Positions 27,514-36,396 are shown, counted from the first letter of the stretch. The stretch: DNA of 64,000 bases from Kocuria carniphila (GCF_004136555.1 NZ_NOIT01000010.1:62001-126000); one strand, 5' to 3'. Numbers and translations are program-made. Notes: generated by a model from the sequence alone, not told the origin.

Positions 27514-28128
27514 TCAGCCGGCATTCTGCTTACGGCGGCGGGCCCGTCGGGCGGAGAGCTCGTCCTCCGGGAACTCTTCGGCGGCGTCGTCGGCGGTGAC
27601 GCCGGTGTGCTCGGAAGGCATCGACGCCAAGGCGCCCTCGATCTCGCGCCAGACGCGGCCCACCGCAATACCGAAGACACCCTGACCGCCCTGAACCAGG
27701 TCAATGACCTCGTGGGGTGAGGTGCATTCGTACACGCTGGCGCCGTCGGACATCAAGGTCAATTGCGTGAGGTCTTCGATCCCGCGCAGGCGCAGAGCAC
27801 TCACCGCGGAACGAATCTGCTGCAGGGAGACGCCGGTGTCCAGGAGTCGTTTGACGACCTTGAGAACCAAGATGTCGCGGAAGGAGTAGAGCCGCTGGGA
27901 ACCGGAACCCTTGGCGCCGCGCACCGTGGGCTCGACCAGACCGGTGCGTGCCCAGTAGTCGAGCTGTCGGTAGGTGATGCCGGCGGCCTTGCAGGCCGTA
28001 GGCCCGCGGAATCCGACGGTCTCGTCAAAACTGACCAGATCTTCGTCGAAGAGCATCCCCTGTGTTCCGCCCGTGAGGGAGGTCTGGAGCGGATCTGCTG
28101 CGTCCAGCGGCAGGTTTCCGTGGCTCAC
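27514..28128 (-). CDS. MerR-family transcriptional regulator (Rv1830-like)
   Basis: DNA-binding regulator, 204 residues. I start it at GTG 28128, which has AGGAGG four bases upstream; an ATG at 28161 is open but lacks such a site. A MerR winged helix is centred on GFRGPTACKAAGITYRQLDY and WARTGLVEPTVRGAKGSGSQ, followed by a helical dimerisation part and a basic C-terminus (RRARRRKQ). The neighbouring order gcvH-garA-merR-DUF151-merR matches Mycobacterium Rv1826-Rv1830, so this corresponds to Rv1830. Confidence 0.9.
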   Translation of the reverse strand: MSHGNLPLDAADPLQTSLTGGTQGMLFDEDLVSFDETVGFRGPTACKAAGITYRQLDYWARTGLVEPTVRGAKGSGSQRLYSFRDILVLKVVKRLLDTGVSLQQIRSAVSALRLRGIEDLTQLTLMSDGASVYECTSPHEVIDLVQGGQGVFGIAVGRVWREIEGALASMPSEHTGVTADDAAEEFPEDELSARRARRRKQNAG

Positions 28129-28198
28129 ATATCCTCCTCGGGATCGGCTGGGGTGGTTCATGGCGGAGCGACCAGATGGTGTTCTCGGTGCTGATTAG

Positions 28199-28227
28199 AC
28201 GGTAGACCTCGGGGTGCGGCGGGTCAA
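28199..28227 (-). promoter_or_regulatory. Putative promoter of the downstream merR gene
   Basis: On the minus strand TTGACC (28222-28227) and TACCGT (28199-28204) are separated by 17 bp, about 70 bases upstream of the GTG at 28128. It would allow the second merR to be transcribed independently of the gcvH-garA-ftsR-DUF151 genes, which are separated from it by a 157-base gap. Confidence 0.4.
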
Positions 28228-28285
28228 AGACATCCGCGCGGGTCCTCAACGTGTCGCAGAGTCAGTCTGCTTGCTGACGCACTGG

Positions 28286-28801
28286 TCAGGTCTGGAAATC
28301 GTCCGGGTCCACGTGGTCCAGAAAGTCACGGAACTCACGCACCTGGGCGTCGGCTTCGGCCTGGTCCGGGGCGGTCTGTTCGCGCAGTTCTCCGTCCGCG
28401 CTGAGCACCAGTCCGGAATCGTCCAGGACGGACTGCGCACACACGATCTGGCACTTGGTCCGCACGGCCACCGCGAGCGCGTCCGAGGCTCGGGCATCCA
28501 CCACGGTGCCCTGGTCGAATTCAATGGCGGCGTGGAACACGGTGTCCTCCACGGTGTGGATCACCACCCGGTTGATGTTTCGGCCGACCGCGTCCACCAC
28601 GGAAATCAGTAGGTCATGGGTGAGCGGCCTGGGCGGCTTGATGCCCTGCATTGCGAAGACGATCGACGTCGCCTCGTTGGTACCCACCCAGATGGGCAGG
28701 TGTCGGGAACCATTGAGCTCGCGCAGGACTACCACCGGTTGTCCAGTGGGCACGTCCATGCGGACGCCAGCAACTTCCATGGGTACGTCCGGGGAGGCCA
28801 C
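28286..28801 (-). CDS. DUF151 / bifunctional nuclease family protein (Rv1829-like)
   Basis: 171 residues. The DUF151 fold is recognised from GQPVVVLRELNGSRHLPIWV, GTNEATSIVFAM and VVDARASDALAVAVR. Plant members have nuclease activity; bacterial function is uncertain. GTG start at 28801 is adjacent to the ftsR stop and uses AGGAG within the end of ftsR, so the two are cotranslated. The C-terminal 40 residues are acidic. Confidence 0.9.
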   Translation of the reverse strand: MASPDVPMEVAGVRMDVPTGQPVVVLRELNGSRHLPIWVGTNEATSIVFAMQGIKPPRPLTHDLLISVVDAVGRNINRVVIHTVEDTVFHAAIEFDQGTVVDARASDALAVAVRTKCQIVCAQSVLDDSGLVLSADGELREQTAPDQAEADAQVREFRDFLDHVDPDDFQT

Positions 28802-29566
28802 CTATCGCTCCTGTTCGAATGGACGGAGGGTGTCTTTGAGCTGGGAGTTCACGAGCGCCGTGGTCATGGTGAGGCACAGTGACGCGATCTCCCGTGCCCG
28901 TTGCGGGGCTTTCTCGCGGGACACCGGGTCACGACGGCTGATCAGCGGGGCGATGGTGCCCTCCACCAATCCGATCATGCGCTCCGAAGCACCTCGCAAG
29001 GCCCTCAGGTGCCGCGGTTCAATCCCATACGCGCTCAGTCGCTTGGCCGTAGCCGCCACTGTGAGCGAGTAGTCGTCGAAATATCCCGAGCGCTCCACGA
29101 GCCACCCGTTGTTCATCAGCTCGCGCAGCAGCGTGGTTTCGGCGCCTGTGCGCGCGGCCACTTCACGCAGGGTGTAGCGCCGCCCCGACATTCGGACCGC
29201 ACTGGCCATTGCCTGCTGCGGATCTTGCGGTTCGTTGGCCGGAGCGGACGACGTCGCTCGCTCACTTTGGCGCGGCTCCTGCGGTTCCGCGTCCGCTCCC
29301 GGATCCTCCCCTCGATCCAACCGGTCACGAATGACCTTGAGCGGGAGGTACCGCTCCTGCTGCAGGCGCAGCACCGTAGCCAACCGTTCGATGTCTTCTT
29401 CCGAGTACTTGCGATACCCCGAGGGCGTGCGGTGCGGACGCACCAACCCTTGGTCCTCCAAAAAGCGGATCTTAGAGGCGGACAGGCCGGGGAACTCAGG
29501 CTGCAATTGCCGCAGAAGTACCCCGATACCCACCAGCGAGGTATGCGAGTGACCGGATTCAGGCAT
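28802..29566 (-). CDS. ftsR: MerR-family regulator FtsR (Rv1828-like)
   Basis: 254 residues. N-terminal winged helix with SASKIRFLEDQGLVRPHRTP and SGYRKYSEEDIERLATVLRL, a linker rich in Pro/Gln/Ser, then a second conserved domain that begins YTLREVAARTGAETTLLREL. This two-domain pattern fits the FtsR group, which in Corynebacterium activates ftsZ. It lies nine bases downstream of the garA stop and is followed directly by the DUF151 gene. The FtsR name rests on synteny and architecture. Confidence 0.87.
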   Translation of the reverse strand: MPESGHSHTSLVGIGVLLRQLQPEFPGLSASKIRFLEDQGLVRPHRTPSGYRKYSEEDIERLATVLRLQQERYLPLKVIRDRLDRGEDPGADAEPQEPRQSERATSSAPANEPQDPQQAMASAVRMSGRRYTLREVAARTGAETTLLRELMNNGWLVERSGYFDDYSLTVAATAKRLSAYGIEPRHLRALRGASERMIGLVEGTIAPLISRRDPVSREKAPQRAREIASLCLTMTTALVNSQLKDTLRPFEQER

Positions 29567-29574
29567 GAGGAGTG

Positions 29575-30018
29575 TCAGGAGTCCTTTTGTACGGAGTGGT
29601 AGAAGGTGAAGCGGAACTTGCCGATCTGGACTTCGTCCCCGTTCTCCAACTGCTTGGAGTCCACCCGGTCACCGTTGACGTACGTACCGTTGAGCGAAGA
29701 CTGGTCAACCAGTTCGTACGAGTTGGAGCGCCGCAGGAAGCCGGCATGCCGGCGAGACACCGTGACGTCGTCCAGGAAAATGGAGCACGCCGGATGGCGT
29801 CCTGCAATTATTTCGTCCCGGTCCAACAGGAATCGCGAACCCGTGAGCCCGCCATTGGTTTCGAGCAGCAGCGCTGACCCCGGGGGCAACGCCGCGACAG
29901 CATTCTGCTCGCTCTCGGTCATCCTGTGCCGAGCGGCAGTGGAAAGTACATCCGCAACGATCTGAATGGATGTGGTTTCCGGACCCGAGTTAGGTACGGA
30001 GTTGTCCTGCTTTGACAT
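29575..30018 (-). CDS. garA: FHA-domain protein GarA/OdhI
   Basis: Phospho-switch protein that inhibits 2-oxoglutarate dehydrogenase and related enzymes until phosphorylated by Ser/Thr kinases. 147 residues from the ATG at 30018 with AGGAGA upstream. The N-terminal phosphorylation motif ETTS is present at residues 14-17, as in GarA and OdhI. The FHA domain covers about residues 60-140: AGRHPACSIFLDD, TVSRRHAGFLRR and SSLNGTYVNGDRV carry the phosphothreonine-binding Arg, Ser and Asn. gcvH lies upstream and ftsR downstream. Confidence 0.94.
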   Translation of the reverse strand: MSKQDNSVPNSGPETTSIQIVADVLSTAARHRMTESEQNAVAALPPGSALLLETNGGLTGSRFLLDRDEIIAGRHPACSIFLDDVTVSRRHAGFLRRSNSYELVDQSSLNGTYVNGDRVDSKQLENGDEVQIGKFRFTFYHSVQKDS

Positions 30019-30049
30019 AAGTATCTCTCCTGGGTGTGGAGTATGCGGG

Positions 30050-30436
30050 TCAGTCCAGCTGTTGCTGATACTGGTCAGCGTCCAAGAGGTCCTTGGTCGC
30101 CTCCGGAGAATCAGCACGGATCGTGAAGAGCCAGCCGTCCTCGTAGGGGGAAGCGTTCACAGCGCCGGGGTTGTCCTCGAGCTCGGGGTTGACCTCGGTG
30201 ATCTCACCGGAAACCGGTGCGAACAGGTCACTCACGGACTTGGTGGATTCGATCTCGCCCACAACAGAGCCTGCGGATACTTCATCCCCAACCTGAGGCA
30301 AGTCAACAAAGACCACTTCACCCAGTTCGTCCTGGGCATGATCCGTGATGCCCACCCGGTAGGTGTTGTCGTCTTTGAGGTCTTTGACCCATTCGTGCTC
30401 CGAGGTGTACGCGAGTTCCGCGGGAATGTTGCTCAT
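30050..30436 (-). CDS. gcvH: Glycine cleavage system H protein
   Basis: Lipoyl carrier of the glycine cleavage complex. 128 residues from the ATG at 30436. Conserved core EHEWVKDL near the N-terminus, GEVVFVDLPQVGDEV, and the lipoylation site GEIESTKSVSDLFAP with the modified Lys at about residue 64. The other glycine cleavage genes are not in the window. It heads the minus-strand gcvH-garA-ftsR-DUF151 block and is divergent from the K+ transporter. Confidence 0.96.
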   Translation of the reverse strand: MSNIPAELAYTSEHEWVKDLKDDNTYRVGITDHAQDELGEVVFVDLPQVGDEVSAGSVVGEIESTKSVSDLFAPVSGEITEVNPELEDNPGAVNASPYEDGWLFTIRADSPEATKDLLDADQYQQQLD

Positions 30437-30475
30437 GCCGCTCAGTTTAGGGCACGGAGGGTGTAACTTGTCTGC

Positions 30476-31837
30476 GTGCCTCGCACCTACTTGCGACAAC
30501 GGCCGGAGATGACACCCTCCCGAACCGCTCGCTTCATTGTTTCGGCTTTCGCCATCGCCCTGGTGGTGGGAACCGGGTTGCTCATGATTCCGGTGGCGTC
30601 CACCGGCCCCGGCGGAACCGACCTGCTGACTGCTCTGTTCACCGCAACGTCCTCTTTATGCGTCACCGGTTTGATCACCGTGGACACGGCTACGTACTGG
30701 ACCCCGTTCGGGCAGACCGTCATTCTGTGCCTCATTCAGGTGGGCGGCCTGGGCGTGATGACTCTGACCACCATGTTGGGTATCGTCCTGGCCCGAAAGT
30801 TCGGTCTCTCCATCAAGCTCCTGGCACGAGCGGAGACCAAGTCGTTCGGTTCCGGCCGCGTACGCCATGTGGTGTTGAGGATCGTTGCCACCACGGCCGT
30901 GATCGAGTTCGCCGCGGCCGTGTTGCTGTTTCTGAGATTCCTCCTACACTACCACTACTCCCCCGGTCAAGCCGTGGCCCACGCAGTGTTCCATTCCGTC
31001 TCCGCGTTCAACAACGCAGGGTTCGCGCTCTACACGCTCAACGTCATGGACTTCAACGAGGACCCGTTCATCTTGTTGCCCTTGGCCGGCTGCGTGATCC
31101 TGGGTGGGCTGGGGTTCCCCGTGCTCTATGAACTGCGCCATCATCTTCGGTTGCCGCGGATGTGGTCGATGAATACGCGTCTGGTCCTACTGGCCACGCC
31201 CGTTCTACTGGTTGGCGGCACCATATTCATCGCGGTCCTGGAGTGGTCCAATTCCGGCACTTTGGGTCCCCAGCCGGTGGGTTCCAAGATTCTCAATGCT
31301 TTCTTCCAATCCACCATTGCCCGCACCGCAGGGTTCAACAGCCTGGACATCGCCCAGATGCATCCGGTGTCCTGGCTCGGCATGGATGTGCTCATGTTCA
31401 TCGGCGGTGGACCGGCAGGCACCGCGGGTGGCCTGAAGGTCACGACCTTCGGAGTGCTCTTCTTCATCGCATGGACCGAGATCCGCGGCGGTGCGGCCGT
31501 TCCCGTTCTGGGCAAGCGGCTCTCCCGATCCGTGCAGCGCGAGGCCATCACGCTGGTGGTGCTCGCCATGGGCGCCGTGATTGCCGGGACCATGTTGCTC
31601 ATGCTCTCCGACATCGCGCTGGGACTGGACCGCGCACTGTTCGAGGTGGTCTCCGCGTTCGCCACGGTCGGCTTGTCGACTGGTATTACCGCTTCTTTGT
31701 CACCGTTCGCGCAGGTCGTCCTCATCTGTCTCATGTTCCTCGGTCGCCTGGGGCCGGTCACGGTAGCCACTGCCCTGGCCGTGGGGCGACAACCACGCGC
31801 CTACGAACTCCCCAAAGAGCGTCCGCTCATTGGCTAA
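30476..31837 (+). CDS. TrkH/KtrB-family potassium transporter, membrane subunit
   Basis: K+-translocating subunit of a Ktr-type uptake system. 453 residues, four membrane-pore-membrane repeats. Selectivity-filter-like segments are visible: SSLCVTGLIT (first), AFNNAGFAL (second), RTAGFNSLD (third) and ATVGLSTGIT (fourth). The GTG at 30476 is the most upstream start; an ATG at 30509 is possible and would remove 11 residues. The cognate NAD-binding gating subunit gene starts 26 bases after it. Confidence 0.92.
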   Translation: MPRTYLRQRPEMTPSRTARFIVSAFAIALVVGTGLLMIPVASTGPGGTDLLTALFTATSSLCVTGLITVDTATYWTPFGQTVILCLIQVGGLGVMTLTTMLGIVLARKFGLSIKLLARAETKSFGSGRVRHVVLRIVATTAVIEFAAAVLLFLRFLLHYHYSPGQAVAHAVFHSVSAFNNAGFALYTLNVMDFNEDPFILLPLAGCVILGGLGFPVLYELRHHLRLPRMWSMNTRLVLLATPVLLVGGTIFIAVLEWSNSGTLGPQPVGSKILNAFFQSTIARTAGFNSLDIAQMHPVSWLGMDVLMFIGGGPAGTAGGLKVTTFGVLFFIAWTEIRGGAAVPVLGKRLSRSVQREAITLVVLAMGAVIAGTMLLMLSDIALGLDRALFEVVSAFATVGLSTGITASLSPFAQVVLICLMFLGRLGPVTVATALAVGRQPRAYELPKERPLIG

Positions 31838-31863
31838 TGATGTCCCGATCAAAGGTTTGAGTC

Positions 31864-32553
31864 ATGTTCGACAAATTTCGCTCGAGTACCTCTGCTAACC
31901 GCACCGACAACGCCGTAGTGGTGATTGGGCTCGGCCGCTTCGGAGGCTCGCTGGCCATGGAATTGATGTCCCGCGGCACCGATGTCATGGGGATCGACAT
32001 CTCCGATTCCATCGTTCAGTCCTTCAACGGAAAACTCACCTCGGTCGTTCGCGCTGACGCGACCGATGAGGACGTGCTGCGGCAATTGGGCGTGGACGAA
32101 TTCGAACGCTCAGTGGTGGGGATCGGATCGGACATTCAGGCGAGCATCCTGGTGACATCCCGGCTTTTGAAGTTTCAATGCCCCGAGGTGTGGGCCAAGG
32201 CCATTACCGCCCCGCACGCGGAGATTCTCGAACAACTGGGCGTTCATCACGTGGTCAATCCCGAGCGGGACATGGGCGTGCGCACCGCACACCTTATTCA
32301 GGGCCACATTCTGGATTTCGTGCCCATCGACCAGGGGTTCGCAATGGTCCGCTGCACCGCCCCGGCATCCGTTCAGCAACGACCCATGGACCTCTTGGAC
32401 GTCCGACGGCGCTACGGGGTCGCCATTGTCGCGGTCTGCCGACCGGGTGGCACGTGGGAGCCCACCGAGCCGGGCACCATGTTGTACGACGACGATCAGA
32501 TCCTGGTCACCGGGCCGACCGATCAGGCCGAGCGGTTCTCCAGCATGGGGTGA
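31864..32553 (+). CDS. TrkA/KtrA-family K+ uptake regulatory subunit
   Basis: Cytoplasmic RCK gating ring for the preceding KtrB-like channel. 229 residues. Rossmann nucleotide-binding RCK_N domain: VVVIGLGRFGGSLAMEL at about residues 18-34 and the acidic ID in MGIDISDS; RCK_C domain begins at about residue 145. ATG at 31864 has AAAGG upstream. The 26-base gap implies an operon with the membrane subunit. Confidence 0.93.
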   Translation: MFDKFRSSTSANRTDNAVVVIGLGRFGGSLAMELMSRGTDVMGIDISDSIVQSFNGKLTSVVRADATDEDVLRQLGVDEFERSVVGIGSDIQASILVTSRLLKFQCPEVWAKAITAPHAEILEQLGVHHVVNPERDMGVRTAHLIQGHILDFVPIDQGFAMVRCTAPASVQQRPMDLLDVRRRYGVAIVAVCRPGGTWEPTEPGTMLYDDDQILVTGPTDQAERFSSMG

Positions 32554-32565
32554 GTCTTCGTTGCT

Positions 32566-33609
32566 TTAGGTGCGGAACCGCGTGAGGCGACGCAGCTGCG
32601 ATGCGGTGGCGGGCGGCGTCGTCAGCGGGAGGCACACTGCGTTAAGTCTTGCCTGCAGATCTGCCCCGTCCAGCTCCAGGCCGATGGCCACGAGCGACGA
32701 CGCGAGCGGTTCGTCCTTGCCGCGGCTCATCGAATCCACGGTGACGTATCCGGCGACCGAATGGACCACGAAACGGCGTGGGCCGGAACTCGTGACGATG
32801 TCGACGATCGCCTTGATCCGATAAACGGAGTCCGGCGGGTCCAGCGCGAACTCGGAGAGCGCCACGGGATCGACCGGACCATCGTGTTCCACGGTGACCG
32901 ACTGATGGTGCACGTGATGGTGATGGGTGTGATCGTGCTCGGTCTTGGGCTCCCCCAGCGTTTCGCCCGGATTCCACAGGGCCAGTTGACCGAATTCAAG
33001 GTCGTCGGACTCGCTTGCGTCCACGAACAACGCGGGGTCGAAGACCCCGTGCGGGGCCTCGATTTTCATGGCGTGGGGATTGGCCTGTTGGATTCTCGTT
33101 TCAAGGGCGGTCCTGACCTCCGGATCCGTCACCAAATCCGTCTTGGTCAAGAGAACGACGGCGGCCGCTCGCACGTGCTGCTCCAAATCCCACCCGGCGG
33201 CTTCCGCCTGTGGGACGTGCGCGGCATCGACTACCTCGATCAGCCCGCCGAAGCGGATCTTCGGCACGCGCGAATCCATCACGATCCGCAGCAGGGCTGG
33301 CGGCTCTGCGACGCCGGAGCCCTCAATGACGATGGCGTCCAGTCGGAGGTCCGGACGCGTCAACTTCTTGAAGGCATCATCCAGCTGCTCGGGGTCGGAG
33401 ATACAGCACAGACACCCGCCCGCCACGGACACGGGTTCGTCCACCTGACCCGCGACCAGGGCCGCGTCAACGTTCACGTCACCGAAGTCGTTGATGATCA
33501 CGCCAATGCGCGCACCACTCGCGGCGAGGAATCTATTAAGGACCGTTGTCTTCCCGGCGCCCAGGTATCCGGTGAGGATGAGAACGGGAATGCGCGCGGA
33601 GCCGGGCAA
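32566..33609 (-). CDS. CobW/COG0523 family GTP-binding metallochaperone
   Basis: G3E-family GTPase that delivers metal ions (zinc or cobalt in known members). 347 residues from a TTG at 33609 with AGGAGG about 10 bases upstream. GYLGAGKTT at residues 14-22 (Walker A), the metal-binding CxCC motif in GGCLCC at residues 64-69, EGSGVAEP and LTKTDLV. A His-rich stretch (about residue 220-232: HDHTHHHHVHH) is a second likely metal site. The C-terminal CobW_C domain is complete. The metal cannot be assigned from sequence; no obvious zinc-uptake-repressor site was found. Confidence 0.92.
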   Translation of the reverse strand: MPGSARIPVLILTGYLGAGKTTVLNRFLAASGARIGVIINDFGDVNVDAALVAGQVDEPVSVAGGCLCCISDPEQLDDAFKKLTRPDLRLDAIVIEGSGVAEPPALLRIVMDSRVPKIRFGGLIEVVDAAHVPQAEAAGWDLEQHVRAAAVVLLTKTDLVTDPEVRTALETRIQQANPHAMKIEAPHGVFDPALFVDASESDDLEFGQLALWNPGETLGEPKTEHDHTHHHHVHHQSVTVEHDGPVDPVALSEFALDPPDSVYRIKAIVDIVTSSGPRRFVVHSVAGYVTVDSMSRGKDEPLASSLVAIGLELDGADLQARLNAVCLPLTTPPATASQLRRLTRFRT

Positions 33610-33701
33610 TGGGACGGGACCTCCTGGTGAGACGGTGGGGTCGCCAGTGTAGTCCGTGACCTGGATTATGCGGGTCGTACGCTCCGTGTGGGCAGATAGA
33701 A

Positions 33702-33737
33702 ACCGCCACCGTACTTCAAGGTGAATGGGGTGGCGGT
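33702..33737 (-). terminator. Terminator after the Tat-exported protein gene
   Basis: Arms 33729-33737 and 33702-33710 form a perfect 9-bp hairpin with an 18-base loop, followed on the minus strand by TTTCTATCT. It lies 33 bases past the stop at 33770 and upstream of the CobW start. Confidence 0.6.
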
Positions 33738-33769
33738 ATTCGAAAGCGAAAGTTTACTGGGGCAGCCGC

Positions 33770-34654
33770 CTAGGCGCAGATGGTGATGTCGCCCAAAGCG
33801 GAACCTTGTCCACCACTGAATGTGGGCTCATTTCCACCATAAGTGACCGTAATGGACCTCAGACCGGTGGTACCGAAACTCGTCTGGAAATTTCCGCCCA
33901 CAGAGTTGGAGGTAGTCCCGAACGCACTCTCCGACGTCAGTGAATACGGGAAATACCACGGGTCTGACGGTGTGCCGGAACCACGGATGTTGGCCAACGT
34001 GGAGTTCCTGTTCCCATAGGGGCTCGTCAGAGACGTCTTGGTAGCCGTCACAGTCGATCCATTCGAGGTGGTGCCTTGTACTGACCATGCCTCTTGATAG
34101 GAATAGTTATTTCGGACGCTTCCCAAGCGCCAACTTCGAGCCGTTGAAAAATCGTCGAGTGGAACTCGAACATTGAAGACAGTCAAAGGCTGGGTTGCGC
34201 TGGAATTGCTAAAGAAGTCCAGTTTGACCGTGGTTGTCGAAGTGGTCATCTGATTGAGCACTAACGAGTTACTACCACTAGTGGTGGTCATACCGTACGT
34301 TCCAACGGCAGTTCCCCACGCTGTCTTGCCCACGGTGCGATGATATGTACCCGTAGATCCGGTGGCGGTTCCATCGGTTGGGAATGTCACCCTGGCATAC
34401 ACGGTTGAACCGTTCGCCAAGGTGATGGGAACCATGGATCCACTCACAACCTTGCCACCTGACCGCGGTGCACGATCCCAATCCAAGGTGCCTGTGGTGC
34501 AAGAGTCCGGGGATGCCGCAAATGCCGGGGCCGCGGAAGCCAAGATGATTGTCGGCACCGCCCACGCCGTACCCGCCATGACCTTGCGACGCGAAATTCC
34601 CGCGTGCGTGGGCTCGGACGATTCTGTTGTGCGGTCGCGCAACGCGTTCACCAT
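33770..34654 (-). CDS. Tat-exported extracellular protein of unknown function
   Basis: 294 residues from the ATG at 34654; a longer frame to 34975 has no coding character in its first 107 codons. A twin-arginine signal is clear: SRRKVMAG at residues 21-28, a hydrophobic core and a cleavage-like AAPAFAAS near residues 41-48. The mature part is rich in Thr, Ser, Gly and Asn, contains repeated short beta-like segments and has only two cysteines, one near its start (C52) and one next to the end (C293), suggesting a disulfide between the termini. Lower GC and different codon use from neighbours suggest acquisition. I recognise no characterised family. Confidence 0.85.
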   Translation of the reverse strand: MVNALRDRTTESSEPTHAGISRRKVMAGTAWAVPTIILASAAPAFAASPDSCTTGTLDWDRAPRSGGKVVSGSMVPITLANGSTVYARVTFPTDGTATGSTGTYHRTVGKTAWGTAVGTYGMTTTSGSNSLVLNQMTTSTTTVKLDFFSNSSATQPLTVFNVRVPLDDFSTARSWRLGSVRNNYSYQEAWSVQGTTSNGSTVTATKTSLTSPYGNRNSTLANIRGSGTPSDPWYFPYSLTSESAFGTTSNSVGGNFQTSFGTTGLRSITVTYGGNEPTFSGGQGSALGDITICA

Positions 34655-34935
34655 TCTGATGTCTCTCCCCGTAGATTCACCGGTGACTCGGACCCCTCCG
34701 AACGGCATGCAGCAAGACTCGATTTCTATCAGCCCACTGATGAAAAAGCATATAACAAGTGACCTGAGAGTAGCTACATAAAGAGTCACGTGTCGCCCAC
34801 GTGACAGGGCGGGACGGCGGCTCGTGACTTGCGGTGATGCATCGAATACCGCACTTATGACGACACGCTTCAAACTGTGGTCAGACCAAGCGTAGAATTG
34901 CGGTATCCACCGTGTCGATGCGTTCGGAGCCAGCC
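34655..34935. other. AT-richer intergenic region between the Tat protein gene and the DASS transporter
   Basis: About 280 bases without a supported gene. The stretch 34720-34800 is distinctly richer in A and T than its surroundings, which fits promoter DNA for the two divergent genes and the low-GC character of the Tat gene. I see no convincing -10/-35 pair or inverted repeat and assign nothing specific. Confidence 0.4.
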
Positions 34936-36396
34936 ATGGGAACTGCACGTGCCACCCGCCCAACAGGTCGTTCAACGGACACCGTCTCCATACTCTGGAA
35001 ATTCGGCTTCATGCTGGTGGTCGGTGCGGTCATCTTCTTCATTCCCCCACCCGAGGGGGTCGATCCGCGCGGCATGCACATGCTCGGGATCTTTGTGGCC
35101 ACTATCATCGGGCTGATCCTGCAGCCGCTACCGACACCGTCGCTAACCCTCATCGGCCTGGCCGTGGCCATGGTGACCGGAACCATGAGTGTCCCGGACG
35201 GCGAAGCTCTCGCCGGTTTCGCCAACTCCACCGTGTTGCTCATTGTCGCGGCATTCTTCATCGCGGATGGATTTCTGCTCACGGGCTTGGGACGACGCGT
35301 GGCGCTCATGTTCGTATCGAGACTCGGTAAATCGCCCATGGGTATCGCCTATGGGATGGCCGCCACTGATCTAATCCTTGCACCGGCGACTCCCTCTAAT
35401 ACCGCTCGCGCGGGTGGTGTGGTCTATCCGATCATCCGGTCGATTGCCGAGGTGCAGAACTCCACACCCGAAACCGATGAGTCCCGCCGCAAGCTCGGCT
35501 CCTATCTGACGTTCACGGCGTCGCACGTCAATGTGGTCACCTCCGCCATGTTCGTCACCGCTATGGCGGGTAACCCGGTGGCTCAGCAGGCGGCCATCGA
35601 CATGGGAATCGAAGTCACGTGGGGTAACTGGGCTCTGGCCGCCATTGTCCCCGGCCTGTTGAGCCTCGCGGTCGTGCCGTGGGCGATGAGCAAGATTTAC
35701 GGCCCGACCGTCAAGAAAACCCCCGAGGCTCCCGACATGGCCCGGCGCGAGCTCACCACCATGGGCAAGATCTCGCGCGGTGAGATCACCATGATCTTCA
35801 CCTTCGTTCTACTTCTGGTGCTGTGGATTTTCGGCTCCAGCATCGGTATCGACGCCACCACGGCGGCCTTCGTGGGCATCGCCATCATGCTCCTCACCCG
35901 CGTTTTGACGTGGAAGGACATGGCGGCCAACGGATCCGCGTGGAACACCTTGATCTTCTTCGCCGTACTCGTCGGCATGGCCGGCCACCTCAACGACCTG
36001 GGCGTGATCGACTGGATCGGCTCCGTGGTCTCCGGAATGGTCGGCGGCATGCCCTGGGGTCTGGCCTTCGGCATCCTGGCGCTCGTCTACTTCTACGTGC
36101 ACTACCTGTTTGCCTCCAACACCGCACAGATCGTGGCCATGTACGCCGTGTTCCTCGCGGCAGCGGTCGCGGCTGGAACCCCCCCACTGTTCGGTGCCCT
36201 GGCCTTCGGTTTCATCGGCAACCTGTTCGGCACCCTGATGCACTACTCCTCCGGCCCGGCCGGCGTGATCTACGGTTCCGGCTACGTGAAGGTCCACGAG
36301 TGGGTACGCGTGGCCTTCATCATGTCCATCATCCTGATCCTGATCTGGACCGTGGTGGGCGGCGCATGGATGGCCCTTCTCGGTATGTGGAATTAG
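34936..36396 (+). CDS. DASS-family (SLC13) dicarboxylate/anion transporter
   Basis: Membrane carrier for C4-dicarboxylates, 2-oxoglutarate or related anions, probably Na+-coupled or an exchanger. 486 residues from the ATG at 34936 (GGAG seven bases upstream); a GTG at 34912 is the alternative. About twelve hydrophobic segments. The two Ser-Asn-Thr transport motifs of the family are present: TPSNTARAGG near residue 155 and FASNTAQI near residue 397. It resembles the SodiT/YflS branch. Substrate is not resolvable from sequence. Confidence 0.88.
   Translation: MGTARATRPTGRSTDTVSILWKFGFMLVVGAVIFFIPPPEGVDPRGMHMLGIFVATIIGLILQPLPTPSLTLIGLAVAMVTGTMSVPDGEALAGFANSTVLLIVAAFFIADGFLLTGLGRRVALMFVSRLGKSPMGIAYGMAATDLILAPATPSNTARAGGVVYPIIRSIAEVQNSTPETDESRRKLGSYLTFTASHVNVVTSAMFVTAMAGNPVAQQAAIDMGIEVTWGNWALAAIVPGLLSLAVVPWAMSKIYGPTVKKTPEAPDMARRELTTMGKISRGEITMIFTFVLLLVLWIFGSSIGIDATTAAFVGIAIMLLTRVLTWKDMAANGSAWNTLIFFAVLVGMAGHLNDLGVIDWIGSVVSGMVGGMPWGLAFGILALVYFYVHYLFASNTAQIVAMYAVFLAAAVAAGTPPLFGALAFGFIGNLFGTLMHYSSGPAGVIYGSGYVKVHEWVRVAFIMSIILILIWTVVGGAWMALLGMWN

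Noticed and set aside
34655-34975. 107-codon N-terminal extension of the Tat protein
   Set aside because: It lacks coding character and would bury the twin-arginine signal deep in the protein; the ATG at 34654 gives a normal exported protein.
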